DNA from: Branchiostoma floridae
Taxonomy: Eukaryota; Chordata; Leptocardii; Amphioxiformes; Branchiostomatidae
Length of the DNA stretch: 64,000 nucleotides
Direction of reading: 5' to 3'
NCBI RefSeq assembly: GCF_000003815.2
Contig: NC_049980.1
Location: 11,685,631-11,749,630 of the forward strand
In this document: positions 1-13,149 of the stretch, in pieces
How positions within the stretch are numbered: the stretch's first letter is position 1
Layout of the letters: each line of letters opens with the position of its first letter
Program-made: the position numbers and the translations under genes
The notes under the pieces: model-generated
Told to the model about the DNA's origin: nothing
Databases searched by the model: none
Seen by the model: only the letters and a program-made list of their open reading frames with translations

Positions 1-1801
1 TGAGGTGAAAAGCAACATGATAGGATTTGGGTCTTGTTGTCTTACCAATCTTCATATGTAAGAACACAAAATTAATGTAATGTTACAAACATTTCTACAG
101 TGTTTATGGATACAAACATAGGTACAGAACTGGAGTCCAACCACATACAGCCTTGTTGTGGATTTCACTAACAAAGCAATATACACTTAAGAACCAAAAA
201 GACCTGTATTTTACATAAATAACAAGGGAACACAGCTAACACTATGCTTAGACAAGTCGCCTTGTCTAAGGCATTACTCTTTTTTTTCTTTTAAGAACTA
301 AATTAACCATTAATGCAACGACTTGAAAAAAGTAAATGAAAACCAAACAATGGATGTACATTTGTAAATCCTCCTGCATGTGTAGAATACCCTATATTTC
401 TCCTGTTAAAAATATATTCACATGTATCGATGATGTAACAGGCTAAAGGGTATTTAGATGTTAACCATCAACATGAATATTGTCAACAGAAATAAACCAA
501 AGGACAATAGGTGATGAGGATGAACAAGTAACAATCCCATCGAACTGGGTCTTTTTTCTCTTACAAGTACATCATGTACCTCACTTACCTGTAAAGGTTA
601 CCTATAGTGTGTGGCAGGCTGATGAACAAAAACCCACCTGGACAGGAATAAACAAGTCAGACAAAAGAACAAAGGAAAAACTGATACATGAAAAATAAAG
701 TTACCATGATCAGGGCTCGAAATACCACCTGCATATGCAGGTTAGTGCAGGTAAAATTGAAGCTGTGCAGGTATTTCAAATGTCTACCTGCACCTAACCT
801 GCACCCCTCCACATACACAGTGTATTGGTGTATATGGAGCTTTGTTTGCTGTTACCACCTGTGTAAGATATTAAAAAAGGAATTTAAGTTGTTTCCAAAC
901 AGTTTCTAATCTTAAAATCTTTTTTTTACCAGAAAATCTAAAATTCCTTGCTACCATCTTTCTATGCCAGCAGCAGCACCAAATTTCTACTACTTTATCT
1001 GTAATTTGAGATGGGTGTCATTTTATTTAGGGAAAGAACAGAATTGGGGTGCAGGTAGATTTCGGCTGGTGCAGGCAAATTTGAATGTCACCTGCGCAGA
1101 AAAAAGTATTTCGAACCCCGATGATGGACATAGTCAACAACATCTACATGTGTTCCGTACAGTCCCACACTTTATGACATGTAGGAAATTATTTGGTGCA
1201 CTGTCACAATATTTCTGATCATCTCCAGTACAACATGTGGACAAGACAGAAAAGTCAACAACCAGTTATCAATTTCCCAGGTTGTTGTAGAGAGTGTATG
1301 TGCTGATAATCGAAGCAGCCAACACCACAGAGCGCCTACTAATACTATATGTACATGCATGCTACTATGAGAACTTAATGCATGCATCACATGCTATTCT
1401 ACCTGTAAATGCAACTATGCAGCTATACACAATGTATCTTATTTTACAATTCAAAGCCATAGGAAAGACCAGCATTAAAGTTTGCAAGAAATCTGTGATG
1501 AAAAGGTCAGTTTTTATGCATCTATCAGATATTATGTATAGACATCTAGGCATGTACACTAAGCATAACTGAAGAGATTAGTAGAGCTGTGATCCCAAGA
1601 CAATAAGACAAAGGAAAGCAAAACTATAATTGATGAGCATTTGTATGATACTACTACTACTTGTGCTACATTCTACTGAGCAGTCAGCCTTTGCACACTG
1701 AAACCTTGCTTTAAAAGAAAGGGACAGCACTCTGCACTTCACAACAACGTTTGGGAAAGTGGTGTTCTACTGGGAAGGTGACCTCTGTCCTTCCCACATA
1801 C
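1..1801 (-). other. Intron of the EPT1 gene reaching the left window edge
   Basis: Exon 5 of the EPT1 gene ends with a good donor (G|GTATGT) at 1801/1802, and no later EPT1 exon is readable on the minus strand between there and base 1. The stretch is AT-rich with several short open frames that show no family similarity. It contains a 410-bp element with inverted ends (711-1120, separate entry). I see no other gene. Confidence 0.6.
711..1120. mobile_element. MITE-like element with inverted ends (CAGGGCTCGAAAT type)
   Basis: The left end CAGGGCTCGAAATAC is mirrored at the right end by GTATTTCGAACCCCG. The 5-bp string ATGAT lies directly outside both ends (706-710 and 1121-1125) and may be a target-site duplication. 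The inside is dominated by inverted copies of the word TGCAGGT and can fold on itself. It has no coding capacity. CAGGG ends suggest a hAT-like non-autonomous element, but the 5-bp rather than 8-bp duplication leaves the class open. Confidence 0.6.
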
Positions 1802-4800
1802 CGTAGAAGCTGAACAGGAACAGGTAGTGGAAGCGCAGTCCCATGGGTAAGTGTGTCCGCCACAAGTCCTGGCCACAGAAGAATGCTGCTATGTACATCA
1901 CAAGCATGCACTGGAAAAAACAGTAATAAAGATACATGATTGTACCTTTACATTTGTATCAACTGTTAACACATGTTGTAAGAGATGTCTTGGGTGGGAA
2001 GGTGATCTTGTGGATAGGGCTGTTGGCTTAAAATCTAGTGAAACTTCTGGGTTCAATTTCTTAGCCAGGAAAAACAAGAAGAAGGGCAAACATTGATTTC
2101 ATTCCTGAACTAAGGGGAAAATAACCACGCTTTCATGGGACACAAAACCACAGCCCCTAGTTTGAGACAAGCCACACCTCTCATGCACCATACATCAAAA
2201 ATAGAGGGGGGCCTTCTCAGTATGACTCATATGAGTAGATCAAACCTATAAAGTTCATATCATGTAGTTTGTACATACTTTTCTAAATACAAAACTCATC
2301 GGTAATATGCCTAAAGGCAATTTACCAGTTATAGTATACATAACAAACAAAACGTTTCCAAATTTATCCACAAAGAGCAAATTACAAACAGCAAACTGCA
2401 TCCACTTTCCTCTTTTTTTTCCTTTACCAGATGCACAAATCTAAAACAAGAAAAGAGCCACCTACCACTTGGCTCATGTCGTAACCCCATGGTAGAAACA
2501 GGGTGCCTGTGTTGTACTTCTCCCAGTGAGACATGATGAAGCCGATCATCACCACCCACACTACCATGTACATCTGTGTCACCGTGATGCCGTACTCCGT
2601 GCCACGCCCAAACATGGAGTATATGGCGGTGGGGAAGAACATGGTGGCCCAGGAGTCGAGACCGTGATCGAACAGTTCTCCTAGCGGGGAGGAGGACCCT
2701 GTACGCCGTGCCTGCTTACCATCACACCCGTCTGCTCAGTGGCAACAAGTAGTTGTCAAAAATGATATCCAAAAAATAATACTTCTTTTCTGGCAACATA
2801 TCTAGCTATGCACGACATGTAAGATGTAAATCTACTGTCCAGATACCCTTAGTCCTTAACATCACTCTTTCATTACAGTCCACAAGACTTTACCAAAAAG
2901 TAGACGTCATACCTTTTTACATAGAGCACAAATCAGTTGCTCTACTTCCACATAATTCATAGCAAGACCACCCACAATAAGCGTAGAGTGTATACGTAAT
3001 TGGTGCATTCTATGTATAGCATAATGGGTGCCAAAATTTATCTCAAAGACAAAGACAAAGGTAACCTGATGTGATACGTAGCCAATGTCTTTCTGAGTAG
3101 CACTTTGACAACACCCCCGTCCCCTTGTAGGCCATAAAAAGGTAGCAAGTGTTAAACTAAAAGGGACGCAAGAGAAAGTTTTGACTCACCAAGTGTGTGT
3201 GAGAGGAAGTGCGCAAAGCCACACACCAACCACACCCAGTTTGGCACCAGGGGGTCATCGGGGTGCTGCGAGCTGGACGCACGGAACTGGGGGTCATACC
3301 AGGTCAGCAGGGCAAAGTTGAAGATGAGCAGGAGGAATCCTACAAAGGTCATCAGGTTTGGAGCTAGCCATCGGGGAAGTCGCTTCAGATGAAAAATCAA
3401 ACACAAGTATCAATATCAGGATGGGATGCACAATGGATGTCATGAACAAGGCAATTGGAGTCAGCTTTGTAATATGTGCAGTAGGCAGCAAACACAGTCC
3501 ATCTTGGTTATTTCTCTCATCGAATGACAAGCACATTCATTCAAATGTAGACCTTTGGTCTGGTCTTAGTAACTCTTACACAGCTTGTGTGTTAGGTCTA
3601 ATGCAATGGCAGTTTACTGTTTTTTAAACCAAAGTGGCATTGCTTCAAGTGCTTGGTGTTATAACTTATAAATCTATTCTCTTTTCAAGTGTTTTGAAGC
3701 AAATATTTGAGATGCCCTGACTACTACTAGTAGTAGTTGTATAATTGCTTTCTCTACTAGTAGTACTAGCAGAGAAAGCAATTATACAAATCCTGTCACA
3801 AAACAAGGGACTGATTTGTTGATCAACTCTCTTCTGCTTGCTCCAATGAACTGTGAATTTCTAAGGATATGTATTTAGACTTTTTTTTACAAGAGTCTTG
3901 TCCAGTCAAACTAATAATGTTACCTCTTACCTTTACTACAGCATTCCAGAATGGGTGCATCACATAGTTGGAGAGGGGGGAGGTGTCCATTGAACTGTAC
4001 TGAAAGGGAAACACAGTACGCCTAATTGTTACTTACTTTTTTTGTGAACAGAAACTATGTTTCGATTTCGTTGTCTGCTTTTGCCTGCTGTAACTATAAC
4101 GTATTTAAAGACCAAGGAGGTTAAAAAATCTTGACCTCCTTGATTAAGACCAATTAATTCAGGAGACAGGTGTAAAAATGCATTAGACGGAGTCAGCAAG
4201 AAATTCACAATAATAGAAATTCAAGAAATTCACAAAAAAATAATAATATTTTCACAAAGCCAAAGGTATGAGATCTTCAAAAAAGTTCAATTTTTTGCTA
4301 TATATTTTCCAAGTTACGATGCCTGTGCCATGATCTTTTGTTATGCATCATGGTGGATGAAAAACGAGTGTCCCTGGGTGGTAGGGGTGCTGCAACATGA
4401 AAGATTGATGAATGCAAAATTATTTGGATTCTATGGAAAATGGGAGCATTCAGTTAATGTTTGACAGGGGGAGGGGCGATACGTGTATCATCGAAAGCAG
4501 TCGATATTTCTACAATGCAGACCTCTTTCTTAGGGAAAAGGCTACTCCATCATACACAGTGAATCAATCTACGTAATGGTACAATATATGGTACAATCAA
4601 GGACATCGTCATCTGAGGACAAGGCCAAAGGTTCAAGCACAAAGCGGGGGCATGAACACCAAGCCGCCAACACGCACGTGGTTACATGGCTTGTTTGGGC
4701 TAGAAGTCCCTTTTAACTCCATGAAATTTACCTTTGACGTGACAGGAAGAAATTTCAGTCTCTATCTACAGCTACCACGGGTAAAAATCAAGTTTTCAGG

Positions 4801-4867
4801 TCCAAACACTCACCTTGTAACGATCGAAACCTGCTATGTGCTCATCAGTGAGATAGCTAGTCGCCAT
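1802..4867 (-). CDS. SELENOI: Ethanolaminephosphotransferase 1 (CDP-alcohol phosphotransferase), 5' part of gene
   Basis: This integral ER/Golgi membrane enzyme transfers phosphoethanolamine from CDP-ethanolamine to diacylglycerol, the last step of the Kennedy pathway to phosphatidylethanolamine. Five coding exons are visible: 4814-4867, 3931-3999, 3190-3382, 2466-2731 and 1802-1910; phases agree at every GT/AG junction (230 codons). The start is the ATG at 4867 ([18 protein letters not shown]). The family signature D-G-x2-A-R-x8-G-x3-D-x3-D is complete at residues 109-131 (DGKQARR, then GELFDHGLD). Conserved blocks MHPFWN, WLAPN and SHWEKYNTG(T)LFLPWGYD match EPT1/SELENOI better than the choline enzymes CHPT1/CEPT1. 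Exons 3-5 carry hydrophobic membrane segments. The C-terminal half, where vertebrate SELENOI has its selenocysteine, lies left of the window, so the Sec codon and SECIS cannot be checked. Confidence 0.95.
3737..3789. repeat. Perfect 19-bp hairpin in an EPT1 intron
   Basis: The 19 bases at 3737-3755 (TTGTATAATTGCTTTCTCT) are the exact reverse complement of 3771-3789, separated by a 15-base spacer rich in CTA/TAG words. It lies in the intron between EPT1 coding exons 2 and 3. A smaller palindrome of ACTAGT words (3722-3736) sits against its left side. It may be the core of a small fold-back transposon; no target duplication was found. Confidence 0.7.
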
Positions 4868-6621
4868 TTTCAATGGCACTGAATATAGGGCTGTCCTTGC
4901 TGACGGAATTATCGCCCGTACGTTTTCTCCCCAAAAGTAAAGTAAAGGTACATCATAGTGTAGTAGACAAAAGCACTTCAATCTTGGTTTAATTTGAATT
5001 TATTTTTAAATGTATTTCAGTAATATCTGATGTAAAGTAAATACACATCCACAGAATGAACAGGCACAACATTCAGGTATAAAAGACGCCTATGAGTCAA
5101 AGGTTAAAAGTTGCCCCTGAAATGACCTTTAGAGCAGATGTGTGGTGTGTTTTGGTACAAGCAAGCGATTCAGCACAGCAGCAGTTCCATGTATATGTAC
5201 TGCGGAGGTAAACCCATGCTACCTTTTGCACAGGTCGGTCTCCCAATACAATGATCTAAAGAAACTACGTAACGTCATGTAGTCATGTCTCTGTGGTATT
5301 TAAATGAGCGTTCCAAAAATAATTTTGTGGGGTGGGTTGAAGAGGTCGGATTTTACGATTCTAAGGGGGGTCCTGGCTCAGGATTTTTTTTTTTTACAAC
5401 AGGGGGTCATGATAGACTAGATTCGGATTTTTCTACGAGGTCAAAAAAGAGTGGACCTGAATAAAAGGGGGATAGATGCCCTTGGAACTCTGATGAAATC
5501 AGTGGACGAGGCGCTTGGATAAAACCCGACCTCTTCAACCCCGTAATCCCTACCCCCCCCCCCCACCCCAGAAAAGGTACAAATGTAGTTTGCCATTCTT
5601 AATCAATTAACTCAGACATCATCCTCTTCAACAAATGTTGACTGTTATGAAATGCTTTATTTTTGGAGGAATAAGTTCACTAATATGTTACGATTCAAGA
5701 GGACATTAAAGAACATTTCTGATTCCCCAAGACCATAAAAATGAAGTGACAATGTATTTTATCAGCTACATTGTATATGTAACGTTATGTGTAGAGCATT
5801 TTTGTAGTAGTAGAGACATAGCGTTATTCAGCACTGTTGTGGTTATACTACCTGCCCTTACTGGGTGGCTACTACTAACAGTGTAGCTGGCGTATAATTA
5901 TTGCAACAATATTTGTATACATTAGGTGCACAATGTCACAAAAGACTATAGTGATAAATATATTGATATTAGTGAATACATGTTAATGTAAATAATGTTT
6001 GCAACAATGGTACTAAACACTCTACCGATGACCATAGACCTGTTTTTCTTGTACATTGAAAAATTTAAAACCAAAATTGATCTGTATGACATGTATGGTA
6101 TCTTACACTTGAATGGATAGAACGTGAATGGATATAATACTAGTAGTAAAAATTGCCACAAAGGGGGTCATTACCTACCAGCACCAGGACAGTTAACGTT
6201 CATAGTACTTTAATATTCAACTATTTGTCTAGTAAGGCATTCTCTGTAACTTCAAGCATACTGTAATCAATTATTCAATTGTTACATGATGTACATCAAT
6301 TGGTATCTCCAGCCAATGCAAACTGGTGTGTTGTCATTTTGTGGTCTATAGAAACATGTGCACAGAAAGGGACTTAAAGTTCACTTAATGAAAAGTTATG
6401 TTACAGAAGACAACATTTTTCGTCTTTTACATCTCGTTTTCACTATTTAACAGGAGGGAGTAGAAGAAATGACATACTAGTATTTAGCATAATGCATTTT
6501 TATGAGCAACGTCAGCAGTCTTCAGGTTTTATATGTAAGGAACCCCCTATCTATGCATGCACCGGATCCTTACTCAGCCAGCCAGCATTTAAGACTCTTT
6601 CCCCCAAAGATAGAATATAAA
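4868..6621. other. EPT1 upstream / EndoU downstream intergenic region
   Basis: This stretch holds the EPT1 promoter and 5' UTR at its left end (directly right of the ATG at 4867) and the expected 3' side of the EndoU gene at its right end. I could not read the remaining EndoU exon(s) here in any frame, so they are probably inside the gap at 6622-6721. A fold-back element at 5333-5542 is listed separately. No other gene is supported. Confidence 0.5.
5333..5542. mobile_element. Short fold-back element (MITE-like)
   Basis: GGGTTGAAGAGGTCGGATTT near 5334 is mirrored by an arm ending in CGACCTCTTCAACCCC near 5541, giving terminal inverted repeats of about 23 bp with few mismatches around 160 bp of non-coding DNA. 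A poly-C run follows the right end. The exact target duplication was not resolved. The size and structure fit a non-autonomous DNA transposon. Confidence 0.6.
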
Positions 6622-6721
6622 NNNNNNNNNNNNNNNNNNNNNNNNNNNNNNNNNNNNNNNNNNNNNNNNNNNNNNNNNNNNNNNNNNNNNNNNNNNNNNN
6701 NNNNNNNNNNNNNNNNNNNNN
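6622..6721. other. Assembly gap (100 N)
   Basis: The run of exactly 100 N is a conventional placeholder, so the true length is unknown. It interrupts the EndoU gene inside its seventh coding exon. Confidence 0.99.
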
Positions 6722-9700
6722 CCAGGTAAACTGGATGGTGATCAGCTGATCATAGTTGTCTGTACCCTAGGGATATCAAAGAAAAAACACCAATTAGAGA
6801 GTTTTGTATGATCAAATTTCTAAAAAGTATCTTCAAATTCATTTATTTTTACAATGGTTTTATTCAACTTTAATGTGGCTTTAAGTGTAGCCTGGATACA
6901 ATGCGGATAGTAGTTTGCACCAAAATTTATTATACTGACTTCATACAGTCACTTCTCTGCTCTTCCATCTGGGAATCTTGACATCTCTAATGTCTGGAAT
7001 AATCCAAATTTTGGATGAGGCCACTGATAGCTCTCTACACATGAGTGAATTGTTGAATGGGTTTAAGCGCTCATTCGAACAGGCGTTCCAACACCCAAAA
7101 CGACCTCCGTCCGCTTGGTGCTCTAGAACCCAATCCTTGATATATATAACTATTAACTGCTGTCACCACCAAAAGGTTTGAATGTACAGTTCCCCAGATG
7201 AGTAGCAGAAGCAAACATAGGAGCAAACTGCTACCCGTATAGTAGTTTTTAGTACCCAGGCTATAAATGAAGCGGATTTCAGCTACATACCCTGCTTTTG
7301 AAGCCAGTGTAGTCAATACTTCCTTTCTTCTCTTGAAGGTAGAACTGGACCCAGTTGTGTAGGCCAGTCACTTCCTTATTCCTGCCTCTGGTTTCTCCCA
7401 CAAACACGTGTTCAAATCCAGAGGAATCCCTGCATCAGAAAATACGAAAATCTGTAAAGACTAAAATTCTATGTCACAACACATCTGACCTGCATGTTGT
7501 AAATTTGTTTATTTGTTTATTGCATTTTCTTTTGCATCAATATTACAGGTCATAGTGTGAGAAATGGTCCATTATTTAAGATTGTAAGCTTGATTAGAAA
7601 ACATTCTAGAGCAATAACATTTATCTTTAAGTTGGAAAGTGACAGTGCTTCAAAGTCACAACATAAGTGACTGCAATGTCTATAGGCAGACAGGAGTTTG
7701 AATTGTCAGTGTCACACATTGTTACTCACATCCTTCCCCTTGTTCTGGAGTACAGCTTGAACCACAGATCATACAGCCTTTGCTTGAAGCCCTCTTCATC
7801 TTCTGGTACTAGATCTGCAGAAAACAAGTTCACACTTATCAACAATGTGATCATGATACTCAAATCATACTGACTACAAACATGTATGAATACTGATCCC
7901 ATGGCTTCACCCACGTCCATCAAAATATATACATAGAAATGCAAAACAAAAAAATTCCGTGAAGATAAACATAACAAGCTGTCCCACCCACCTTTCCCAG
8001 CAAGGTACTTGTGTGCCTCCTGTAAGACATCTGTCTCCAGACAGGCGTTCAGGAAGGTCCAGTTCTCCTCCTCCTCTTCAGCAGTCACCTCCTCTGATGT
8101 CCCCACTTTCTCGGAGTAGTTATCTAGCAGAGAGATGAAAGCTATGGAGAGATGCACTCAGTAACACTCTTCTACTGTAAATCTTGAAATATTTGCAGCT
8201 CATGTTGCTTCTCCACCCTGAAATTACGACACCAGGAAACTGTATTCCTGTACCATGGTGTACCGTTTTGAAAGTGGACTTAGATTAATGAAAAAAANNN
8301 NNNNNNNNNNNNNNNNNNNNNNNNNNNNNNNNNNNNNNNNNNNNNNNNNNNNNNNNNNNNNNNNNNNNNNNNNNNNNNNNNNNNNNNNNNNNNNNNNNNN
8401 NNNNNNNNNNNNNNNNAAAAAGTATGTGTATTACTATTAGTAAACTCTACATACAAATTGACAAAACTAGAGGTGAGTGTAACATTACCTTTGAATGTAG
8501 GTATACTGTTGACTTTATCTTCATCAACCCAGGAAAATAGGGGGTCTCTGGCCATGTCCCGTGGGGTCTCTCCTTTCTCCACATACCTGGCACGGCCCTG
8601 AGGAAACATAGATTCAGTTAGTATTGAATAGAGCATTACATATAAACTGCAGTTATAAGTGCCAATGATTGAAAAGAACCTTTTTTTCTTACCAATCATA
8701 AAACATGATCCTGACTAACTGACATTCCATTGCAAACATTTTACTCAAACATGTAGTATTCACAATTGCATAGAACAGTTTTTTGCATCATTCATACTAA
8801 AAAACAGAGTCCCTGAATAGATCTAAAATCATGATGTAACTTAAGTTCTCATCAAAATCTTGGTCTGCACGTCTTACCTGGGTATCAATCTCATAGTCCC
8901 TGCCAGGCTGTAGTCTGTTTGTGTCCAATTCCCAGAGCCTGGTACAGATTCCTGATAGACTGTCATCATAACTAGATGGATGGAACAGGTATATTATGTT
9001 AAAACTAATGCTTCACTACATCGTAGTACATGTATGTATGCATACATGATGCAGCTTTGGCAGGCTGAATTTTGCTACAGTAACTGCTGGCCTGTTGATT
9101 CCAGACATATCAATCATACTGTTGTTGACATGATTGATTACCAGCTTGGTATCCACATGTTTTCATATTCTGCTCACCTTTAAACAGGAGTGACACTTAA
9201 GGGGAAAGGACAGCTGAAAATGGTTGGATACCAAGAAATGTGTATCTTAACTAATTTTGTGCTCACAAAAATGCAATGTTGGTTTGTAAATTGAATAGGA
9301 GATAATTTCTCTGAACGGCTTTGAATGACATCCTTGCTGACAATTGTCATAATGTACAGCTGTTGCCAAATACTTTCAAAGGCAAGGTCAGATTTTTAAT
9401 AACAAGTGATAAGAAAACAATGCAACATTTCCAGCACATCTGTACAGTGATCTGGTTATTCTGTATCACATCCATAGTGTCAATTCCAATACTGTGAATA
9501 GGTAGAACGGGACAGCTAGAATAGAGAAAGATTACTATCAATATTATCATAAATGATAGTGTAAGAGAGATATCAGTTTATCATAGAAATGTAAAAAAAA
9601 TAATAATAATAATACAACATTTACTGAAGATACTAGATACCCCAGGAAAAGTAAAAACCACAGCACAGCAAAAGGTTGTCATATAAACTGCAAACAAAGC

Positions 9701-10024
9701 TGAAAGTAGACTAGTGAGTTTACAGAGTTAAAAAAATTCAACTTGTCAGTTAGTGTGCATTACACCCTTAATTGTGCTACACCACAGTTACCTAACGGCT
9801 GGATCGACTACTACATCTTGGATGGGATCTGGATCTTCTATGGGCGTGGGATCACCCTCTCCCTCCTGACCTTGATGCTGACTTTCACGACCACCCCTTG
9901 GTCGCTCCTCAATCTGGTCCCTCTGGATTGTATTTTCCTCCACAACATACTTATTGCCAGGAGGCTGTTCTTCTTCATTAGCACCAAAGCAAAGCTGGCA
10001 TAAAGCTGCCACTACATTAGCCAT
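6722..10024 (-). CDS. ENDOU: EndoU-family poly(U)-specific endoribonuclease, 3' end missing in gap
   Basis: The XendoU family cleaves RNA at uridylates, usually Mn2+-dependent, leaving 2',3'-cyclic phosphates. Seven coding exons with consistent phase: 9792-10024, 8878-8971, 8489-8597, 7992-8141, 7730-7814, 7291-7429 and 6722-6766 (285 codons so far). Start: ATG at 10024 behind an acceptor (CTCTATTAG), so an upstream non-coding exon is likely. Residues 1-78 are an acidic, Pro/Glu-rich leader without a convincing signal peptide. The catalytic domain follows: [34 protein letters not shown] and then the two catalytic-histidine motifs GFEHVFVGE (His231) and GLHNWVQFY (His248). The reading stops at ITIQFTW at the gap edge, so the third catalytic residue (Lys, in the KPVSS-type segment) and the C-terminus are not seen. 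A small gap (8298-8416) lies in an intron. Intracellular location is inferred from the lack of a signal peptide. Confidence 0.94.
8298..8416. other. Assembly gap (119 N) inside an EndoU intron
   Basis: The run of 119 N lies between the EndoU coding exons at 7992-8141 and 8489-8597. Flanking codon phases agree (phase 1 donor, phase 1 acceptor), so no coding exon needs to be missing here. Confidence 0.99.
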
Positions 10025-10679
10025 GTTATAAGAAAGTTATCTAATAGAGAGAAAGAAAACTATAAAGCACCAACTAGACAAAATGCTAGACAAAGAGACA
10101 GGATGCTACAAGATGATGTCAACTTCCATGTCAAAGGTCAAGGGTTATGTCACCTGTCAATCTAATGGGGAGAATCACTATATTAGCCTGGGGGAGAAAG
10201 AAAGCAGCCAATCATGGCTAGTAAAGCGTAACAGCTGTAGCAACAAAGGAGTTGGGAAAGAATGTTGCCTGGGGGGAAACAAGATTACCAGCCCTGTAGG
10301 GGGTGAATCATTAGCTGGTAAGTGAGGGGAATGCAAATGTTACTGCAACATCACTTTGCTGTGGAGTTTACCAAGATGCATCAATCTGCAAACAAGCATC
10401 AAAATTATAGAAATATGATAATTTCATAGCAAAACTATGACCAAAAGCTAATTGCAAACAAGCAAAACAGTGGTATACAACTACAATATCAGCTGTATGC
10501 AAGACACTGCCCTGATTCCAGAGCGCTAACATTACATTACAACTTCCTTGCAATAATAAACGTAGTCTTCAAAGAAATTATAGCAATCAGAGTGAATTGC
10601 CTGCTAGTACATCAAGGAGGTTATACAACTTCCTTACCTACGTACATATATCGGTACAATAATAGCATGGTAATTAAAG

Positions 10680-10891
10680 TACTGTAAATGCATTTAAGTT
10701 CGCGGGGATTTAATTTCGCGGTAGTGGGAAAAAGAACTTTTTGCGGTGGATTAAATTTCGCGGTAACACCATAGACTGCAGTCTTATACCATGATAGAAA
10801 AATATTCGCGGTGGTTTTAAGTTCGCGGTGAAGTGGTCACCGCGAAAACCGCGAACATTAATCCACCGCGAACATTTCTGCATTTACAGTA
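10680..10891. mobile_element. MITE with TA duplication and CTGTAAATGCA ends
   Basis: The element begins CTGTAAATGCATTTAAGTTC and ends with GCATTTACAG, with TA on both sides, as expected of Tc1/mariner-type insertion. The inside is made of GC-rich repeated words (TTCGCGG / CCGCGAA) in both orientations, so the whole 0.2-kb unit folds into a long imperfect hairpin. It does not encode a protein. A shorter relative with the same ends is at 17151-17229. Confidence 0.8.
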
Positions 10892-13149
10892 AGTCCAATG
10901 TAACCAGGGACTGAGGGAGCCACCCATGTAGAGGTGCTTTAGTTCCCAAAATATTTCAAACTAAAAGCAAATGTCCAGCTGCATGACTTCGGCTCATGTA
11001 GAATACTGTATACATTGTACATTGGTTCAGTCGCTTCCCATAATATTATCATATTAATTATCATATTTTCACATGAATTCACATTTGTGTGATAGTATAT
11101 TAGACTTTTGATTGAGCAGGGCTAAGTTGAGATCATCGTAACCCGAGCGGTTCAGGTAAGTAAAAATCAGGATACTTTGTTGTTATTTAACTTATTACAC
11201 AGTTGTCAATGGTGAAAAAGGCTAAAATTATGATATAACGTTATTAGTCTTTGGTTAGATTATCATTACTCAACGAGTACAAAGAAAGATCGACCCATAG
11301 CTTACATATAGATACCAGTAAGCTAAGCATTTGTTACCGCCGGTATAAATACTATTACAATTTAGTCCACTCCTTTTGTTCAAGGAGGTCACTTTCTTTG
11401 TTTTAGAATCAGATAGAACATGCATCCTTACCCATCTGCCATCCTTGCACTGTATGTAGACAACTGCTCAGTCAAGTTCAATGAAAACAGAATAGACAGG
11501 ACAGCAACCAACTGGACTCACATACATATGCACACAGAAGTTTGTTGGCCAAAGGAACGGATGCTGATGTGGACACTGGCCCACCCATCAATACTTGACC
11601 TTTGGCCAGCTGACCATTATTGACCCAAATATGGACTCTTGAGACCAAATATGGATCTACACCAGCCAGGCCAAAGTACACGAGCCCCATGGGTTAATCT
11701 TCAATGAACTGAACTGAATAAATTCTAAGGTTGCATTCATAGATGGGAATCAAGGTTATCGCCACTAAAATTCTTACAAATTGATATTGGAAAAAATTGA
11801 CCAGTGCTTTAATTGACAAGACTCGATATAAAAAGGCTATATATTATCTATATTATTGCTTGAAATTCATTTCTTCCCATGCAACAACAGCAATACATTT
11901 CAAACATTATGCAATTCAGCACATTAGCATCCTTGGCTCTCCAGCCTTATGTTCGGTGAAAAGGTAAATGTTTAACACAGGTTTTGACATTGTTCTACAG
12001 CATGTTACCCTGCAGTTCCAACCAAGTACACTATGGGGCGCTCTTGTATGGTACATTAGTGTCTGTCAGTAGTGGGGTGAAATTATGAAGATATGACCAA
12101 GAACACTGACATTGTAAGAGACTGATTTATTGAGGTTTTTACTTTCATCTCTGCACTTTCATCAGAAATTCCTGAACAAGGAATGCGACTTGGAAATTGT
12201 ACCTGCCATTGCTTTATAACACCAATATATGAACATTGTGCCTAATGGTATGAAATTCAAATGAAAACCTCCAAGAAAACCCCACAAAAGTCCTACAGAA
12301 AACTACATGGGGACCCAAAACACCACCAGTATATATATCTTTCATGATACATGTTAAAGCTAGATCTAGAATCATCTTAATATTGCCAAAATGTGCCTGA
12401 TTTCAATATGTTCAATTAATCATTGCAATGCAATATATAACATCTCTGTGATCTGAATATATACAATCTGCTCACATAAAAGACAACATACAGAAAAATA
12501 ATTTGATCAATATAATATTTCAACTATTGATAAGAGCTTACTTTTAAAGTTAGAGAAGGGTTTACATTAATTTTGTAGATCTATAATGAAAAATACCTCA
12601 CTTTTGCATCAAGTTCATTTTTTTACTGCATGCATATGGAACATCACTGCAGACTAGAAATACATGATTGTACATGCATATGATATCCTGGTAGTCAGTA
12701 CAAAGGACATAAGACTTATTTTCAGAACCAATCTGATTGACCATTACTTGGGCATTTAGTCTCCTGTGCAAGTAAGTTCATGAATTTAGTTCTGAAACTC
12801 TCATCATTATATACAATCAATAACCTTGCAATAAATTCCAAGACATAGTACAATGTGTAAATCCCGTACTAATTGCCAAATTGAACATACAAAAAAATGT
12901 ACATTACATTGCAAGATTAGCAGATAGATAGATTGCTACATATTTACAAAACCATTGCACTAACACACAGAAGATGCTAGAGATACTAGTTGAATACTCA
13001 ACTGTAGAGTTCTGTGTTTTATACAATGCTAGCATATATTAAGTACTTCACATTGAACACCAACTATAAAGAGTACTTATCCCTGAAACTTTAAGGTCCT
13101 GAGTCATAGATTTATTCTTGAGTTGCTGACAATGTTCGAGAAGTCTTAC

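Noticed and set aside
7071-7175. Minus-strand frame [18 protein letters not shown]... beside the EndoU exon, considered as another EndoU exon
   Set aside because: It has no EndoU similarity, and the exon at 7291-7429 joins in phase with 6722-6766, which does continue the domain.
11420-11690. Open frames on both strands in the EndoU/NACHT-WD intergenic region
   Set aside because: Short, overlapping each other on opposite strands, no domain and no splice context.
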